DNA from: Nitrospinota bacterium
GTDB lineage: Bacteria > Nitrospinota_A > UBA7883 > JACRGQ01
Direction of reading: 5' to 3'
NCBI GenBank assembly: GCA_016212275.1
Contig: JACRGR010000051.1
Location: forward strand, 51,947-115,946
Length of the DNA: 64,000 nucleotides
Shown here in pieces: positions 42,044 through 51,614 of the stretch. The notes under the pieces were generated by a model. That model did not search any database. It was not told the origin of the DNA and saw only the letters and a program-made list of their open reading frames with translations. Numbering within the stretch: position 1 is the stretch's first letter; the number at the start of each line of letters is the position of its first letter. A program made the translations under genes and the position numbers.

Positions 42044-42301
42044 CTATTGCAGGAGTTCGGCGAGTTCCTTTTCAAATTTTTCCTGATTGAAATGGTTGCC
42101 ATCCATGTATTTCCCCTTGTACTCAAGGGTGGGCACGACCCGTTTCCCCTTCGCGGCGATGACGATTTCGAGTGCTGAGGGATTTTTCTCTATATCGATT
42201 TCCTCAAAGGGCACGCCTTGTTCGTTTAAAACGCGCTTTGCGGCGCGGCAATCGGGGCACCATGTGGTGGTGTAAACTTTGACTGCATCCATAAATGCCA
42301 T
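42044..42301 (-). CDS. Glutaredoxin-like protein
   Basis: 85 residues (or 82 from ATG 42292). The active site is VYTTTWCPDCRAAKRVL with CPDC; VPFEEIDIEKNP and the cis-Pro VVPTLEYKGKYMDG follow, as in glutaredoxin/NrdH-type proteins. It reduces disulfides or mixed disulfides in the cytoplasm. GATAAT lies 9 bases before the first ATG, again suggesting a very short leader. It stands alone, divergent from the dehydrogenase gene. Confidence 0.9.
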   Translation of the reverse strand: MAFMDAVKVYTTTWCPDCRAAKRVLNEQGVPFEEIDIEKNPSALEIVIAAKGKRVVPTLEYKGKYMDGNHFNQEKFEKELAELLQ

Positions 42302-42460
42302 TTAACCAGAATTATCCCAAGGGGTAAAGTTTTGGTTTGAGTGCCAAATGCGCTCCGCAACGCGGCGGGTCATGCGGCGTAGTTCGCCACATCCCGTATG
42401 GTAATATGCCAGTGCGAAAAAACTGTCAATACGTGTATGAAGTCCCTTGGGGGAAATAAA

Positions 42461-43435
42461 ATGCAAGCGATTGTTTACACCAAATACGGTCCACCGGATG
42501 TTCTTAAACTTGCGGACGTGGAAAAACCTGCTCCCAAGGATAACGAGGTGCTGGTTAAAGTTCGGGCGGTAGCCGCCAATGCGGCTGATTGGCGGCTTAT
42601 GAGAGCGGATCCGTTTTTGGCCCGCTTTTACTCCGGACTTCTGAAGCCCAAATACAATATCCTTGGATCCGACATCGCGGGATGGGTTGAAGCGGTCGGA
42701 AAAAATGTTGAACGGTTTAAGCAGGGGGACGAGGTTTTCGGGGGCTTGGCGGAGTGCGGTTGGGGCGGTTTTGCCGAGTATGCCTGTGCTCATGAGAATG
42801 CACTGGTAGATAAACCGGCCAATATATCGTTCGAAGAGGCGGCAAGCGTACCTATGGCGGGAGTTACCGCCCTGATCGGTCTGCGGGATGCGGGAAAGAT
42901 CAAGCCAAGGCAAAAAGTTTTGATCAATGGCGCCGCGGGCGGCGTCGGCACCTTTGCGGTCCAGATCGCCAAATGGTTCGGGGCGGAAGTCACCGCCGTG
43001 TGTGGCGCGGGGAATTTGGCAATGGCCCGCTCGCTTGGCGCAGACCATGTAATTGACTACACTCAAGAGGATTTCACAAAAAGTGGGCGACGTTACGACC
43101 TGATCCTTGCCGTGAACGGGTATCATTCGATTTTCGAATACCGGCATGCACTGAGTGCCGGTGGAATTTATGTCATGGTCGGAGGTTCCCCGGCGCAATT
43201 GTTCCAAGCGTTACTCTTGGGTCCATTCATTTCAATGGCCGGCACCAAGAAAATGGGTTCCTTGACGGTGAGAACCAGCCAAAAGGATCTGGCTTTTTTG
43301 GGGGAGCTGTTGAAAGCCGGCAAAGTCTCACCCGTCATTGATAGGTGCTACACCCTAAAAGAGGTTCCTGAAGCTATCCGGTATCTTGAAGGGGGACACG
43401 CCAAAGGAAAGCTTGTCATCACAGTTGAACAATGA
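42461..43435 (+). CDS. Medium-chain NAD(P)-dependent alcohol dehydrogenase / quinone oxidoreductase
   Basis: 324 residues from ATG 42461, preceded by GGGGGAAA. GroES-like domain: MQAIVYTKYGPPDVLKLADV, VKVRAVAANAADWRLMRADPF, LGSDIAGWVEAVGKNV. The Rossmann domain has VLINGAAGGVGTFAVQIAKW and SLGADHVIDYTQEDF. The catalytic zinc Cys of classical ADHs and the structural four-Cys loop are missing, so it belongs to the zinc-independent quinone oxidoreductase-like branch. It is less GC-rich than its neighbours. Substrate unknown. Confidence 0.88.
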   Translation: MQAIVYTKYGPPDVLKLADVEKPAPKDNEVLVKVRAVAANAADWRLMRADPFLARFYSGLLKPKYNILGSDIAGWVEAVGKNVERFKQGDEVFGGLAECGWGGFAEYACAHENALVDKPANISFEEAASVPMAGVTALIGLRDAGKIKPRQKVLINGAAGGVGTFAVQIAKWFGAEVTAVCGAGNLAMARSLGADHVIDYTQEDFTKSGRRYDLILAVNGYHSIFEYRHALSAGGIYVMVGGSPAQLFQALLLGPFISMAGTKKMGSLTVRTSQKDLAFLGELLKAGKVSPVIDRCYTLKEVPEAIRYLEGGHAKGKLVITVEQ

Positions 43436-43585
43436 AACCAAATCAAAGACTCCAATCCTGCCTTGATAAGCTAATCGTGAGGGATTGCGCGGGAATGCGG
43501 AAAAAATGTGCCCAAGTTGGTCACAATTTGGTTACAATGTCGTTTGCTCATGCAATGCATGGGCGAACTTATTGATAATAAATGC

Positions 43586-43662
43586 GCCCCCGTAGCTCAG
43601 TAGGATAGAGCAACGGTTTCCTAAACCGGAGGTCGTGTGTTCGAATCACGCCGGGGGCACCA
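43586..43662 (+). tRNA. tRNA-Arg (anticodon CCT)
   Basis: A full cloverleaf: acceptor GCCCCCG (43586-43592) with CGGGGGC (43652-43658), D arm GCTC/GAGC, anticodon loop TTCCTAA giving CCT for the AGG codon, and T arm GTGTG-TTCGAAT-CACGC. CCA is encoded at 43660-43662. The first anticodon-stem pair is an A-G mismatch. GATAAT at 43574-43579 would place the start point at the first base of the tRNA. Confidence 0.95.
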
Positions 43663-43739
43663 TCACTTGAAAAGTGGGCCATAGCGTCGCTACCGCATTT
43701 GCCGTGAATTGCAGGACATCCTCTCGCCGGCTTCCCGTG

Positions 43740-43745
43740 TATAAG
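43740..43745 (+). promoter_or_regulatory. Possible -10 box of the nitroreductase gene
   Basis: TATAAG, 38 bases before ATG 43784 and soon after the tRNA. The leader would hold the strong GAGGAGG ribosome site. No convincing -35 was seen. Confidence 0.3.
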
Positions 43746-43783
43746 GTAACATGGTAACAACACCCAAAAACGAGGAGGACGAT

Positions 43784-44386
43784 ATGGGAAAAATCGGAGC
43801 GCCCCCCGTTAACAAGCGCAAACCGGAAGCGGAAGTGGATCGCCTTTTGCTCGATCGCTGGTCCCCGCGCGCGTTCGACCCTACGCCGATACCGGAGAAA
43901 GTGGTCAAAAGTCTATTCGAGGCGGCGCGGTGGTCCCCCTCGTGCTTTAACGAACAGCCGTGGCTTTTTATGTATGCCGTCACTCCCGAAGACCGCGCGC
44001 TGTACCTCGATCTGCTGGTGGACCAAAACAAGGTATGGGCCGCGAACGCGCCTTTGCTCGCGTTCTTGTTCGCCCATAAACGGTTCGCGCACAACAACCG
44101 CGAAAATTTCTGGAACCGCTTTGACTGCGGCGCGGCATGGATGTCGTTCAGCATCCAGGCGCGGTTGCACGGACTTTACACGCACGGGATGGCGGGCTTC
44201 CACAAAGAACGCGTGTGTGCGGCGCTTGGTGTGCCGGAAGGTGATTACGAGCCGGTGTGCGCCATCGCCGCGGGACGCTACGGCGACCGGGACGCTTTGC
44301 CGGAAAAAGTAAAAGAGAACGAATCCCCCAACGGACGCAAGCCGCTGGCCCGCGTAGCCTTGGAGGGAAAATACCGCACGTTCTAA
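43784..44386 (+). CDS. Nitroreductase family protein
   Basis: 200 residues from ATG 43784, fixed by GAGGAGG five bases upstream (an ATG at 43751 has none). The FMN-binding signature is DRWSPRAFDPTPIPEKVVKS, then FEAARWSPSCFNEQPWLFM, and later FDCGAAWMSFSIQARLHGLYTHGMAGF. Such enzymes use NAD(P)H and FMN to reduce quinones, nitro compounds or similar. Cytoplasmic, single gene. The substrate cannot be predicted. It converges on the outer-membrane protein gene, 8 bases apart. Confidence 0.9.
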   Translation: MGKIGAPPVNKRKPEAEVDRLLLDRWSPRAFDPTPIPEKVVKSLFEAARWSPSCFNEQPWLFMYAVTPEDRALYLDLLVDQNKVWAANAPLLAFLFAHKRFAHNNRENFWNRFDCGAAWMSFSIQARLHGLYTHGMAGFHKERVCAALGVPEGDYEPVCAIAAGRYGDRDALPEKVKENESPNGRKPLARVALEGKYRTF

Positions 44387-44394
44387 AGGGTTTG

Positions 44395-45456
44395 CTAGAA
44401 CACCGCGGCGACCTCCAATACATTGCGGACGTCTCCCCGCTGTCCGCCGTATCCGCCGAGTTCCTCGGTGTAGTTCGCGTATGAAAATTTCAAAATTCCA
44501 ATCGCCAACGCCGCTCCGTAGGTCCAATAGCTTTGTTTGATGCCCGCCCGCAGGGTGAAGTACTTGTTGAACGGAAGTTCCATTCCGAAATGGAACCGTT
44601 TGGGGATGTCGCGGTCCGGACCGTAAAAGTTCCAAACGTCCTTGAAGTCCAGCGCCGCCAACAGTGTGTATGGGCCGAACCACATATCAAACGGAATGCG
44701 CATGGATGCGCCGAGGTTCACTTTCGCCGGGACGCTGTTCACGCCGCCACTGAAATTGAGCCTGCCGATGTTTTGGCCGGCCACCCCGAAGGAGGTTTCG
44801 TATCCCATCATCTCCGTGGTATAAATGGCGCCGAAGTCCAGCCCCACCGCGGATCCCGATTTCACATCTCCCATGAAATCGAAGTTCGAGGAACTAATGT
44901 CGGTCACGGTGTATCGTTTTGCCAGTTCGTTCCTTTGGACGAGCTTTGGGGAGAAGCCCATTTTCAGGGCATCGTCCCAAACACCCTGTGCCACGCCGAG
45001 GAAATAGACGATATCGGTTCCGCTATCCACGTCCACATACGGGTAGGATGGCTGGTGCACTTCAAATTCCAGCCGCGCTTGCAGGAGAATTCCCAATTGA
45101 ATGTCGCGCCGCAGGTAATCGGTGAGCAGGGAGCCGCGCAGGTATTGCCTTTTGCCCACCATGCCGCGCAGGGTGTCCGTGATCGTGGCCGTGTCTATTT
45201 CGGTTCCGCACGGGCTGATGAGGGACGCGGGGATAGTTCCTATATCCACCTGTGGGGTGAGGAATGCGGTGTGTGGCGTCTCGATCCAATGAAGGCCGGC
45301 GGGATTGTAGAAGGCCGCGTTTTCATCGTTGGCCACGGCGGTGAAGGCATCCCCCATCGCCAGCGGGCGCACCCCGCGGTACAGGATTTCCCCCGCGGAA
45401 GCGGGTTCAACGGCTATTCCCGCCAGCCAAATCGCAAAAAACAACCTTTTCAGCAT
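44395..45456 (-). CDS. Outer-membrane beta-barrel protein (FadL/UPF0164-like)
   Basis: About 353 residues from ATG 45456; ATG 45480 also exists but its GGAGG is only two bases away. Signal peptide: MLKRLFFAIWLAGIAVEPASA. The mature N-terminus, RGVRPLAMGDAFTAVANDENAAFYNPAGL, is the hallmark of FadL/PorV/UPF0164 barrels (GM-DAF-A-A-D--A--NPAGL). Alternating strands continue to the last residues, ending in Phe. It may transport hydrophobic compounds or help in outer-membrane export. It lies 100 bases downstream of dnaJ, probably on a separate transcript. Confidence 0.82.
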   Translation of the reverse strand: MLKRLFFAIWLAGIAVEPASAGEILYRGVRPLAMGDAFTAVANDENAAFYNPAGLHWIETPHTAFLTPQVDIGTIPASLISPCGTEIDTATITDTLRGMVGKRQYLRGSLLTDYLRRDIQLGILLQARLEFEVHQPSYPYVDVDSGTDIVYFLGVAQGVWDDALKMGFSPKLVQRNELAKRYTVTDISSSNFDFMGDVKSGSAVGLDFGAIYTTEMMGYETSFGVAGQNIGRLNFSGGVNSVPAKVNLGASMRIPFDMWFGPYTLLAALDFKDVWNFYGPDRDIPKRFHFGMELPFNKYFTLRAGIKQSYWTYGAALAIGILKFSYANYTEELGGYGGQRGDVRNVLEVAAVF

Positions 45457-45555
45457 GTTAACACCCTGCTTTATCGGCATTTCCTCCGAAAAAGATAGGG
45501 GAGGGGAAAAGGATTTTTTTAGAGGGAGGAGAAGAAAAGATTTGAAAAGGGGGCG

Positions 45556-46641
45556 TTACTTCCTACCCCCGAAGAAGCCGCCCTTTTTCGACACCGGGCC
45601 GCCGCTGACCTTCGCGTATTCCCGCAAAAGGTGTTCCTGCTCCTTGCTCAGTTTCTCCGGCACATCCACGATCATTTGCACCACAAGGTTGCCTTTGGTG
45701 TGTCCGTGCAGACTGGGCATTCCTTCTCCTTTTACTTTAAGGAGGGTGTGCGACTGTGTGCCGCGCGGGACGTTCAGCATCGCCTTTCCGAGCAGGGTGG
45801 GTATCTCCACCTCCGCCCCCAGCGCCGCCTGCGGGAATGTGACGCGCAGGCGCGTCACCAGGTCGTCGCCGTGCCGCTCAAAATTCGGGTGGTCTTTGAT
45901 GTAAATGAGGATGTACAGGTCACCGTCGGGCTTGCCCATCGTGCCCGGTTCCCCTTCGCCCACCAGGCGCAGGTGCGAGCCGCTGTCCACCCCGGCGGGT
46001 ATCTTCACTTTCAGTTCCTTTTTCTTCATTTCCTTGCCGGTGCCCTTGCATTTTTTACATGGCTTGCGGATGAATTTCCCCGCGCCGCCGCACTGGCCGC
46101 ATGGCATGGAAATGGCGAAGAACCCCTGTTGCCGCCGCACCTGCCCGTGCCCGCCGCATGCCGGGCATATCTCCGGACTGTAGCCCGGTTCGCACCGGCT
46201 TCCTTTGCATTCCGAGCAGGCCGCGTATTTTTCCACCGTGATGTTCTTTTCGGTGCCGGTGGCGGCATCTTCCAATTCTATCTGCATGTCGTACCGCAGG
46301 TCCGCGCCGCGTCCGCGTTCGTGCCGCCCGCCGCCTTGGCCGAAGAAGTCCCCGAAAATGTCGCCAAAGTGGGAGAAGATGTCGTCGAACCCGGCGAACC
46401 CCTGGAATCCGGTCCCGCGCAGTCCTTCGTGGCCGTATCGGTCATACACCTGTCGCTTTTCTTCGTCTTGCAGGACTTCGTACGCCTCGGCGGCTTCCTT
46501 GAATTTATCCTCGGCTTCCTTGTTGCCGGGGTTTTTATCGGGATGATATTTCAGCGCGGCCTGCCGGTAGGCTTTTTTTATCTCTTCCTTGCTGGCATCT
46601 TTGTTTACGCCGAGAATCTCGTAAAAATCGCGTTTTGTCAT
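45556..46641 (-). CDS. dnaJ: Chaperone protein DnaJ
   Basis: 361 residues. J domain: [20 protein letters not shown], with HPDKNPGN carrying the essential HPD. A G/F-rich stretch follows ([20 protein letters not shown]). The zinc domain has four modules: [24 protein letters not shown] and CKKCKGTG; the first lacks its last Gly. The C-terminal peptide-binding domains follow ([34 protein letters not shown]). It stimulates DnaK ATPase. It overlaps grpE by 4 bases, but dnaK is not in the window. Confidence 0.96.
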   Translation of the reverse strand: MTKRDFYEILGVNKDASKEEIKKAYRQAALKYHPDKNPGNKEAEDKFKEAAEAYEVLQDEEKRQVYDRYGHEGLRGTGFQGFAGFDDIFSHFGDIFGDFFGQGGGRHERGRGADLRYDMQIELEDAATGTEKNITVEKYAACSECKGSRCEPGYSPEICPACGGHGQVRRQQGFFAISMPCGQCGGAGKFIRKPCKKCKGTGKEMKKKELKVKIPAGVDSGSHLRLVGEGEPGTMGKPDGDLYILIYIKDHPNFERHGDDLVTRLRVTFPQAALGAEVEIPTLLGKAMLNVPRGTQSHTLLKVKGEGMPSLHGHTKGNLVVQMIVDVPEKLSKEQEHLLREYAKVSGGPVSKKGGFFGGRK

Positions 46642-47216
46642 GCGTTGTGCCGCCCGACAATGACCCTGGCGGGGCGGATGAGCAGGTCGTTCATCGTATA
46701 GCCGGCCTGAACCACTTCCATCACCACGTTGTCCTTTTCTTTTTCCGCCACTTCCACCACTTGTATCGCTTCCGCGTTCGCGGGGTTGAACGGTTTGCCG
46801 AGGCAGTCTATCTCTTGCAGGCCGTACCCGGCAAATATCCGCGCGAGGCCGGATTTTATCATGCCCACGCCCTCAATCAACTTCTCCACGTCTTTTGTCT
46901 TGCGGGCGCTGTCCAGTGCCATGTCCAGATGGTCCAGCCCCGGCATGAGGTTGCGGAAGAACTCCGCCATCCGCGTCTCGATGCGCCGGTCAATGTCCTT
47001 TTCCAGCCGCGTGCGGTACTGGTCGTTTTCCGCCATTTTTTCTTTGTAGGCGGCGATGTATTCTTTCAGCTTCGCGTCGTTGGCCGCCATCTGCTCTTCC
47101 AGCTTCGCCACATGGGTGGGTATCCGCTTGAGGTCCGCCTCTTTATTGTCTTCTCCGGCCCGCGCTTCCGGGTTTACCCAGTGCCGCTTGTCGGAGACTT
47201 TCAGTTCCTCGGTCAT
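46638..47216 (-). CDS. grpE: Nucleotide exchange factor GrpE
   Basis: 192 residues. A long N-terminal coiled-coil (~35-90; [20 protein letters not shown]) leads to the GrpE core: [57 protein letters not shown], ending [19 protein letters not shown]. GrpE releases ADP from DnaK. Its ATG overlaps the stop of the DUF4340 gene and its stop overlaps dnaJ, so the chaperone pair is translated as the tail of the Gld-type transporter operon. No heat-shock promoter was seen directly in front. Confidence 0.94.
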   Translation of the reverse strand: MTEELKVSDKRHWVNPEARAGEDNKEADLKRIPTHVAKLEEQMAANDAKLKEYIAAYKEKMAENDQYRTRLEKDIDRRIETRMAEFFRNLMPGLDHLDMALDSARKTKDVEKLIEGVGMIKSGLARIFAGYGLQEIDCLGKPFNPANAEAIQVVEVAEKEKDNVVMEVVQAGYTMNDLLIRPARVIVGRHNA

Positions 47217-48520
47217 GGCAGAAGTTCCTCCATCTTTCCGGGCAGTAAGCCCGCGAGTTTATCCGCATCCAAAGAATATGTCCCGTCCTCCCGCGTTGCG
47301 AGGAGGATGGATTTGTTCTTGGCATGAGCGGAGAATGATACCCTGATTTTGCGTCCGTCCGTGCCGAATTTTTCCAGCGATATTTCGGCGAATAGGGATC
47401 CTTTGTCGGGGGAGGCGGCTCTTTGGCGCCACTCAATCGCGGCGAGGGAGACGATAAGGCTTTCCACCTTGCCACTGTCAGCCTTGCGGTTCTCCGGCAC
47501 CACGAAATGCCATTCCCCGTTCTCCCGGATGAGCCGCAGGTGTTTTCCGCCGCGCTGGATGGAAATACCCGCAACGTCCGCGGTGCTCATCGCGAATATC
47601 TTTTTATCGCGGAGCGTTTCAGCGGACCTCATCAGCCCATCGAACAGCGCGCCGGGGAGGATAAGGGGGGCGCTCCCTTCCAACATGGCGTACACCCCCA
47701 ATTTGTCCCGACTTTCCCCGCCGAAGAGTACGGTCTGCACCTTCCCGTTTTGCCAAAGGGCGATCTTCAACCGGGGCGTTTTGAGGCCCGTTTCCTTCAG
47801 TCCCTCGTTGTCCGCGAATCCGGTGGCGGTAGCGGTGAGCAGGGAGCGGATGAACTCCCGCACGGCTTCTTCTTCCGCGGGGGAAGGTGAGGGTTTTGTT
47901 ATTTGCCAGTTGCCGTCCTTGTCCCTTTCCATCACGGTTGCGCTTGCCGGGCCTTTAGTGAATTCCACTTTATTAATCTTGTCAATGTGTCCATCTATCA
48001 AATGCTTATCGCGCAATTGATAAAGGTTTTTCGCGGAATTGTTCGCGAACGCGCCGTCCACAATCGCCACCTTGCCGGTCTTTGTGGTGCGTATGTAAAT
48101 TCCCATGCCGGTGGGGGCCGGGGAACCGATGAGTAGCGTTTCCGCTTTTTCCCCGGAATGGTAAAAATCAACCTGCATGGTTGCCGGTTCCAGGCCGAAG
48201 TCGGCGGGGTCTCCCTCCACAAACTGCTGGGCCATTCCTCCGGCGGCGGTCTCGATAAGTCCGTTGATGGCCGCCGAGTCACCTTTGGCCACAACGGGGG
48301 AGGTGATTTTCCACCCGTCTTTGTCCTTTTCTAGGAGGATCTCTTTTTCTCCGCCGGAAATGCGGACTTTGTTGACGGACTCCGGCGCGAACGAAAATAG
48401 TCGTTTCTCGTCAGCCTGTTCTTTCGCTTTTTTCTCTCCGGCGCGGTATTCGCCAAACCAGGCGTACACCACACCCGCGATGAGGAGGGCAAGGAGGGCG
48501 AGGGTCTTTTTTATGTTCAT
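47213..48520 (-). CDS. DUF4340 protein of the Gld-type transporter operon
   Basis: 435 residues from ATG 48520 (the first start that overlaps the gldG-like stop). One N-terminal membrane helix (MNIKKTLALLALLIAGVVYA) precedes repeated alpha/beta units typical of DUF4340: VNKVRISGGEKEILLEKDKD-GWKIT, INKVEFTKGPASATVMERDK, VAGISIQRGGKHLRLIRENG-EW. It faces the periplasm. DUF4340 proteins are regularly encoded beside GldF/GldG transporters; the function is unproven. It overlaps grpE by 4 bases downstream. Confidence 0.85.
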   Translation of the reverse strand: MNIKKTLALLALLIAGVVYAWFGEYRAGEKKAKEQADEKRLFSFAPESVNKVRISGGEKEILLEKDKDGWKITSPVVAKGDSAAINGLIETAAGGMAQQFVEGDPADFGLEPATMQVDFYHSGEKAETLLIGSPAPTGMGIYIRTTKTGKVAIVDGAFANNSAKNLYQLRDKHLIDGHIDKINKVEFTKGPASATVMERDKDGNWQITKPSPSPAEEEAVREFIRSLLTATATGFADNEGLKETGLKTPRLKIALWQNGKVQTVLFGGESRDKLGVYAMLEGSAPLILPGALFDGLMRSAETLRDKKIFAMSTADVAGISIQRGGKHLRLIRENGEWHFVVPENRKADSGKVESLIVSLAAIEWRQRAASPDKGSLFAEISLEKFGTDGRKIRVSFSAHAKNKSILLATREDGTYSLDADKLAGLLPGKMEELLP

Positions 48521-49869
48521 CGCCTGCGTCTGCGCAGGTTCACCCACAGCCCGGCCACCAGTGCCACCGCGGGGAACCCAAGCACGCTCACAAGGGAAAT
48601 GATTGAAAGTTGCGCCATGCTGAATATGAGCGGGTCCATTTCCGCACTGCGCGAGCCGATGGAGATGCGGTCCTCCTCCGCCGAGAGCCAGTTCACCGCA
48701 TTAAGGAACAGTTCGCGGTTGCCGCCGATGTTCAGGTATCCGTTCGCCGCGAAATCGGCGTCGCCCACGACCACCAGCGCCCCCTTGGGCGGTTGGGGCG
48801 CGCCGCTGGCGGGAAGCGCGGGCATTTCCCTTACCGCCGCGATGGTCAGCGGCCCTTGCAAATCCTGCTTTTCATTGAATTCCACGGTTCCTTTTTTCAG
48901 CGCGGCCTCGTTGGTTTCGCCCCATGTGCCGGGCTGGGTGGTGGCGATGGCAACCGCGCCGTTCTCCGTTTTCAGCGAACGGGCCAGCGGGAAAAACGTC
49001 ATCAGCCGGAACCCGTGGGTGATGGCGTGTTCTTGGTAATTCACCACCGCCGGGGCCAGCACGTCGCCCCCCATCAGCCTGCTGTTCTTGTCCACGATCA
49101 CGTCGTTTTGGGGGCGGATGCCGTATTTCGCCAGCCAATCCGCCGTTGATTTGATCGTGAACGGGTCAACGAGGAAAAGGACTTTTCCCCCATTGTTCAG
49201 GTATTCCGAAAGCCGGTTCAATTCCGTTTCGGCAAAATCCTTTTGCGGCCCGGCCACCACCACGGCGGAGGCTTTTTCCGGCACCGCCCCAGCGATGAGC
49301 AGGAGTTCTTCCACCGTATAGTTCTGGTCTTTCAGCGCCTGTTGCACCGTGCTGTATCCCGCCGGTTCGGAACTGGCGATGTTTTTTTCACCATGCCCCG
49401 TGGTGAAGTACACCGCATGTGGGCGGGTGCTGATGAGCCGGGTGAGGGCGTTGGTCAGTTTTTCCTCGTTCAGTTCGCCGGTAATGGTTTCCTTGCGCCC
49501 CTCGCGCCCCAGCAGGACGAGCGTGTTGTACTGGGTTACACCGTTCTCGCGGGCGAGGTTCGGCTGTTTGTCCGGGTCGGCGAATTCCCAAGAGAAGTTC
49601 TTGCCGTGGTAGCCGTATTGCTCCAGCATACGCTTGGGTTTGGCGCGTTCGGCGTCGTCGTCCTTTATGAAGGCGATGGCCTTGACGCCGTACGGGAGCC
49701 TGCCGAGCAGTTTTTCCGTTTGCGGGGCAAGCGAGTGCCTGCCGGTGGCGGTGAGGTCGAACCGGTGGTAATGCTTTGCGGAAAGGTAATTGACTAGCGC
49801 GAAAAGCCCGATGACGACGGCGAGGTACGCCGCCATGCTGGAGCCGTAGTAGAACGGTTTTCTCATCAT
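48517..49869 (-). CDS. GldG-like ABC transporter auxiliary protein
   Basis: 450 residues from ATG 49869, which overlaps the upstream permease stop (ATGA). Membrane helix 1 (YLAVVIGLFALVNYLS) and the motif HYHRFDLTATGRHSLAPQTE, common to GldG/DUF4350 proteins, are followed by a large periplasmic domain (VYFTTGHGEKNI; EYLNNGGKVLFLVDPF; ALVVVGDADFAANGYLNIGG) and a C-terminal helix (LSIISLVSVLGFPAVALVAGLWV). These proteins form the extracytoplasmic part of an exporter linked to gliding motility in Bacteroidota and to unknown roles elsewhere. Confidence 0.88.
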   Translation of the reverse strand: MMRKPFYYGSSMAAYLAVVIGLFALVNYLSAKHYHRFDLTATGRHSLAPQTEKLLGRLPYGVKAIAFIKDDDAERAKPKRMLEQYGYHGKNFSWEFADPDKQPNLARENGVTQYNTLVLLGREGRKETITGELNEEKLTNALTRLISTRPHAVYFTTGHGEKNIASSEPAGYSTVQQALKDQNYTVEELLLIAGAVPEKASAVVVAGPQKDFAETELNRLSEYLNNGGKVLFLVDPFTIKSTADWLAKYGIRPQNDVIVDKNSRLMGGDVLAPAVVNYQEHAITHGFRLMTFFPLARSLKTENGAVAIATTQPGTWGETNEAALKKGTVEFNEKQDLQGPLTIAAVREMPALPASGAPQPPKGALVVVGDADFAANGYLNIGGNRELFLNAVNWLSAEEDRISIGSRSAEMDPLIFSMAQLSIISLVSVLGFPAVALVAGLWVNLRRRRR

Positions 49870-50642
49870 GAGCGCCACCGCTTCGATTCAAGCACCCGCA
49901 GGGTGAAGAAGAGGAACAAGCCGGTAAGCGAGACGAAGTACACCACGTCCCGCGTGTCCACCATGCCGCCCGTGAACCCTTCAAGGTGGTTGAACACCGA
50001 CAGGTAGCGCAAAGCTTCGGCGAAGGCCGATTGCGAATCCCCCCCCAGCCAGCCGCACAGCCAAAGAAGCATGTTCATCCCAAAAGTCCACGCGCCCGCA
50101 ATCACCTGGTTCTCGGTGAGCGACGAAACGAAGATGCCGATGGACGCGAACAGCGCGCCGATCAGCAAAAGGCCGAGGTAGCCGGTGAGCATCTCGCGCC
50201 ATGGCAAGGGCTTCAGGAACGCGACCTCCACCTGGTACAGCGCGGTGATGCCAAGCAGTACCGCGAACACGGAGAGCGCCGCGCCGAATTTTGCGAACAC
50301 TATGCCGGAGTCGCGCACCGGGTAGGTGAACAGCATTTCTATGGTGCCGGATTTCTTTTCTTCGGAAAAACTTTTCATCGTCAAAAGCGGCATGAGAAAT
50401 AGGAGGAGGAAACTGATGGAGGAGAGGGTGGGGCGCAAAATGCCTTCGGCCACTGTCAGCCCTTCCACGTTGAAGGCGTAGCCGGTGCGGATAAGTTCGA
50501 AGCTGTAGCGCGAGTAGTCGAGCAGTATCATGGTGAACAGCACGCCGGAGACGAGCAGGAACATGACCCCCACGAGGTACGCGATGAAAGTGGCGGTGTA
50601 CGACCTCAACTCGCGCAGGTACACCGGCCAGAAGTTACCCAT
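49866..50642 (-). CDS. GldF-like ABC transporter permease
   Basis: 258 residues from ATG 50642, which has GGAGGGG eight bases upstream. Six membrane segments of the ABC-2 type: TATFIAYLVGVMFLLVSGVL, SSISFLLLFLMPLLTM, FGAALSVFAVLLGITALY, YLGLLLIGALFASIGIFVSS, IAGAWTFGMNMLLWLCGWL, VVYFVSLTGLFLFFTL. The cytoplasmic loop has MKSFSEEKKSGTIEMLFTYP, typical for ABC-2 permeases and the NosY/GldF group. It forms the channel with the ATPase encoded just upstream (8-base overlap). Substrate unknown. Confidence 0.9.
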   Translation of the reverse strand: MGNFWPVYLRELRSYTATFIAYLVGVMFLLVSGVLFTMILLDYSRYSFELIRTGYAFNVEGLTVAEGILRPTLSSISFLLLFLMPLLTMKSFSEEKKSGTIEMLFTYPVRDSGIVFAKFGAALSVFAVLLGITALYQVEVAFLKPLPWREMLTGYLGLLLIGALFASIGIFVSSLTENQVIAGAWTFGMNMLLWLCGWLGGDSQSAFAEALRYLSVFNHLEGFTGGMVDTRDVVYFVSLTGLFLFFTLRVLESKRWRS

Positions 50643-51594
50643 TGCCCGGCCCCTCCGGCTTTTCCTCGGTAACGAGGTCCACAAAAATTTCCTCCAAGCT
50701 CATCAGTATCGCTTTCATCTCCAAAAGGCCGTACCCTTTTTGCACAACGGCCTGGGCTATTTCGCGCCGCAGGTCGCGGCCCGGCTCCGTTTCCACAGCC
50801 AGCGGGATTTCCGTTTCTTTCACATAGCCATCCACGCTCACGCCGATAACGCCGGGGAGCGACGCGAGGAACGATCTGGCCTCTTCCAGCGGCGCGTCCA
50901 GCGTGAGATGTACCGCGTTCTTCTTTTGCCGCCGCGCGACGAGGTTTTGCGGAGTATCCACCGCCGCCATCTTTCCCTTGTGGATTATCACCACGCGGTT
51001 GCACAGCAGGGAAACCTCCGGCAGGATGTGGGTGGAGAGGATGATGGTCCGTTTGCCCGCCATCCCCTTAATGAGGGTGCGTATTTCCACGATCTGTTTC
51101 GGGTCCAGTCCGGCGGTCGGCTCGTCCAGCACCAGCACTTCGGGGTCGTTCAACAGTGCCTGCGCCAAGCCCACCCTCTGCCGGTATCCTTTGGAGAGTT
51201 TGCCGATAAGCCGGTGTTGCACTTCCGCGATGGCGGTTTCGGCCATCACTTCGGCTATCTTTTCCTTTTTTTTTGCCCCTTTCAGCCCTTTTACCCCGGC
51301 GGCGAAATCCAAATATTCGGCGGGGGTCATTTCTTTATATAGGGGCGCGGATTCCGGCAGGTAGCCGATGCGCCTTTTCACTTCCAGCGGCTCGTCGAAG
51401 CAGTCGAAGCCCGCAACGGTGACGGTGCCGGAGGAGGGGGGCATGAAGCAGGTGAGGATGCGCATGGTGGTGGTCTTTCCCGCGCCGTTCGGCCCCAAAA
51501 AGCCGAGTATTTCCCCTTTTTCCACCTTGAAGGAGAGGTTGTCCACGGCGGTCACGTTGCCGTACCGCTTGGTGAGGTTTTCGACCGTTATCAT
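50635..51594 (-). CDS. ABC transporter ATP-binding protein (GldA-like)
   Basis: 319 residues. Walker A GPNGAGKTTTMRIL (~36), Q-loop RIGYLPESAPLY, signature LSKGYRQRVGLAQAL, Walker B EVLVLDEPTAGLDP, and the switch His in ILSTHILPEV. The C-terminal ~90 residues (VHLTLDAPLEEARSFLASLP) are the extra domain found in ABC-2 exporter ATPases. It is the first gene of the six-gene operon and is preceded by a near-consensus promoter. It powers the GldF/GldG-type exporter. Confidence 0.93.
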   Translation of the reverse strand: MITVENLTKRYGNVTAVDNLSFKVEKGEILGFLGPNGAGKTTTMRILTCFMPPSSGTVTVAGFDCFDEPLEVKRRIGYLPESAPLYKEMTPAEYLDFAAGVKGLKGAKKKEKIAEVMAETAIAEVQHRLIGKLSKGYRQRVGLAQALLNDPEVLVLDEPTAGLDPKQIVEIRTLIKGMAGKRTIILSTHILPEVSLLCNRVVIIHKGKMAAVDTPQNLVARRQKKNAVHLTLDAPLEEARSFLASLPGVIGVSVDGYVKETEIPLAVETEPGRDLRREIAQAVVQKGYGLLEMKAILMSLEEIFVDLVTEEKPEGPGNG

Positions 51595-51614
51595 CTGGTG
51601 CCCCGCATCGCTGG

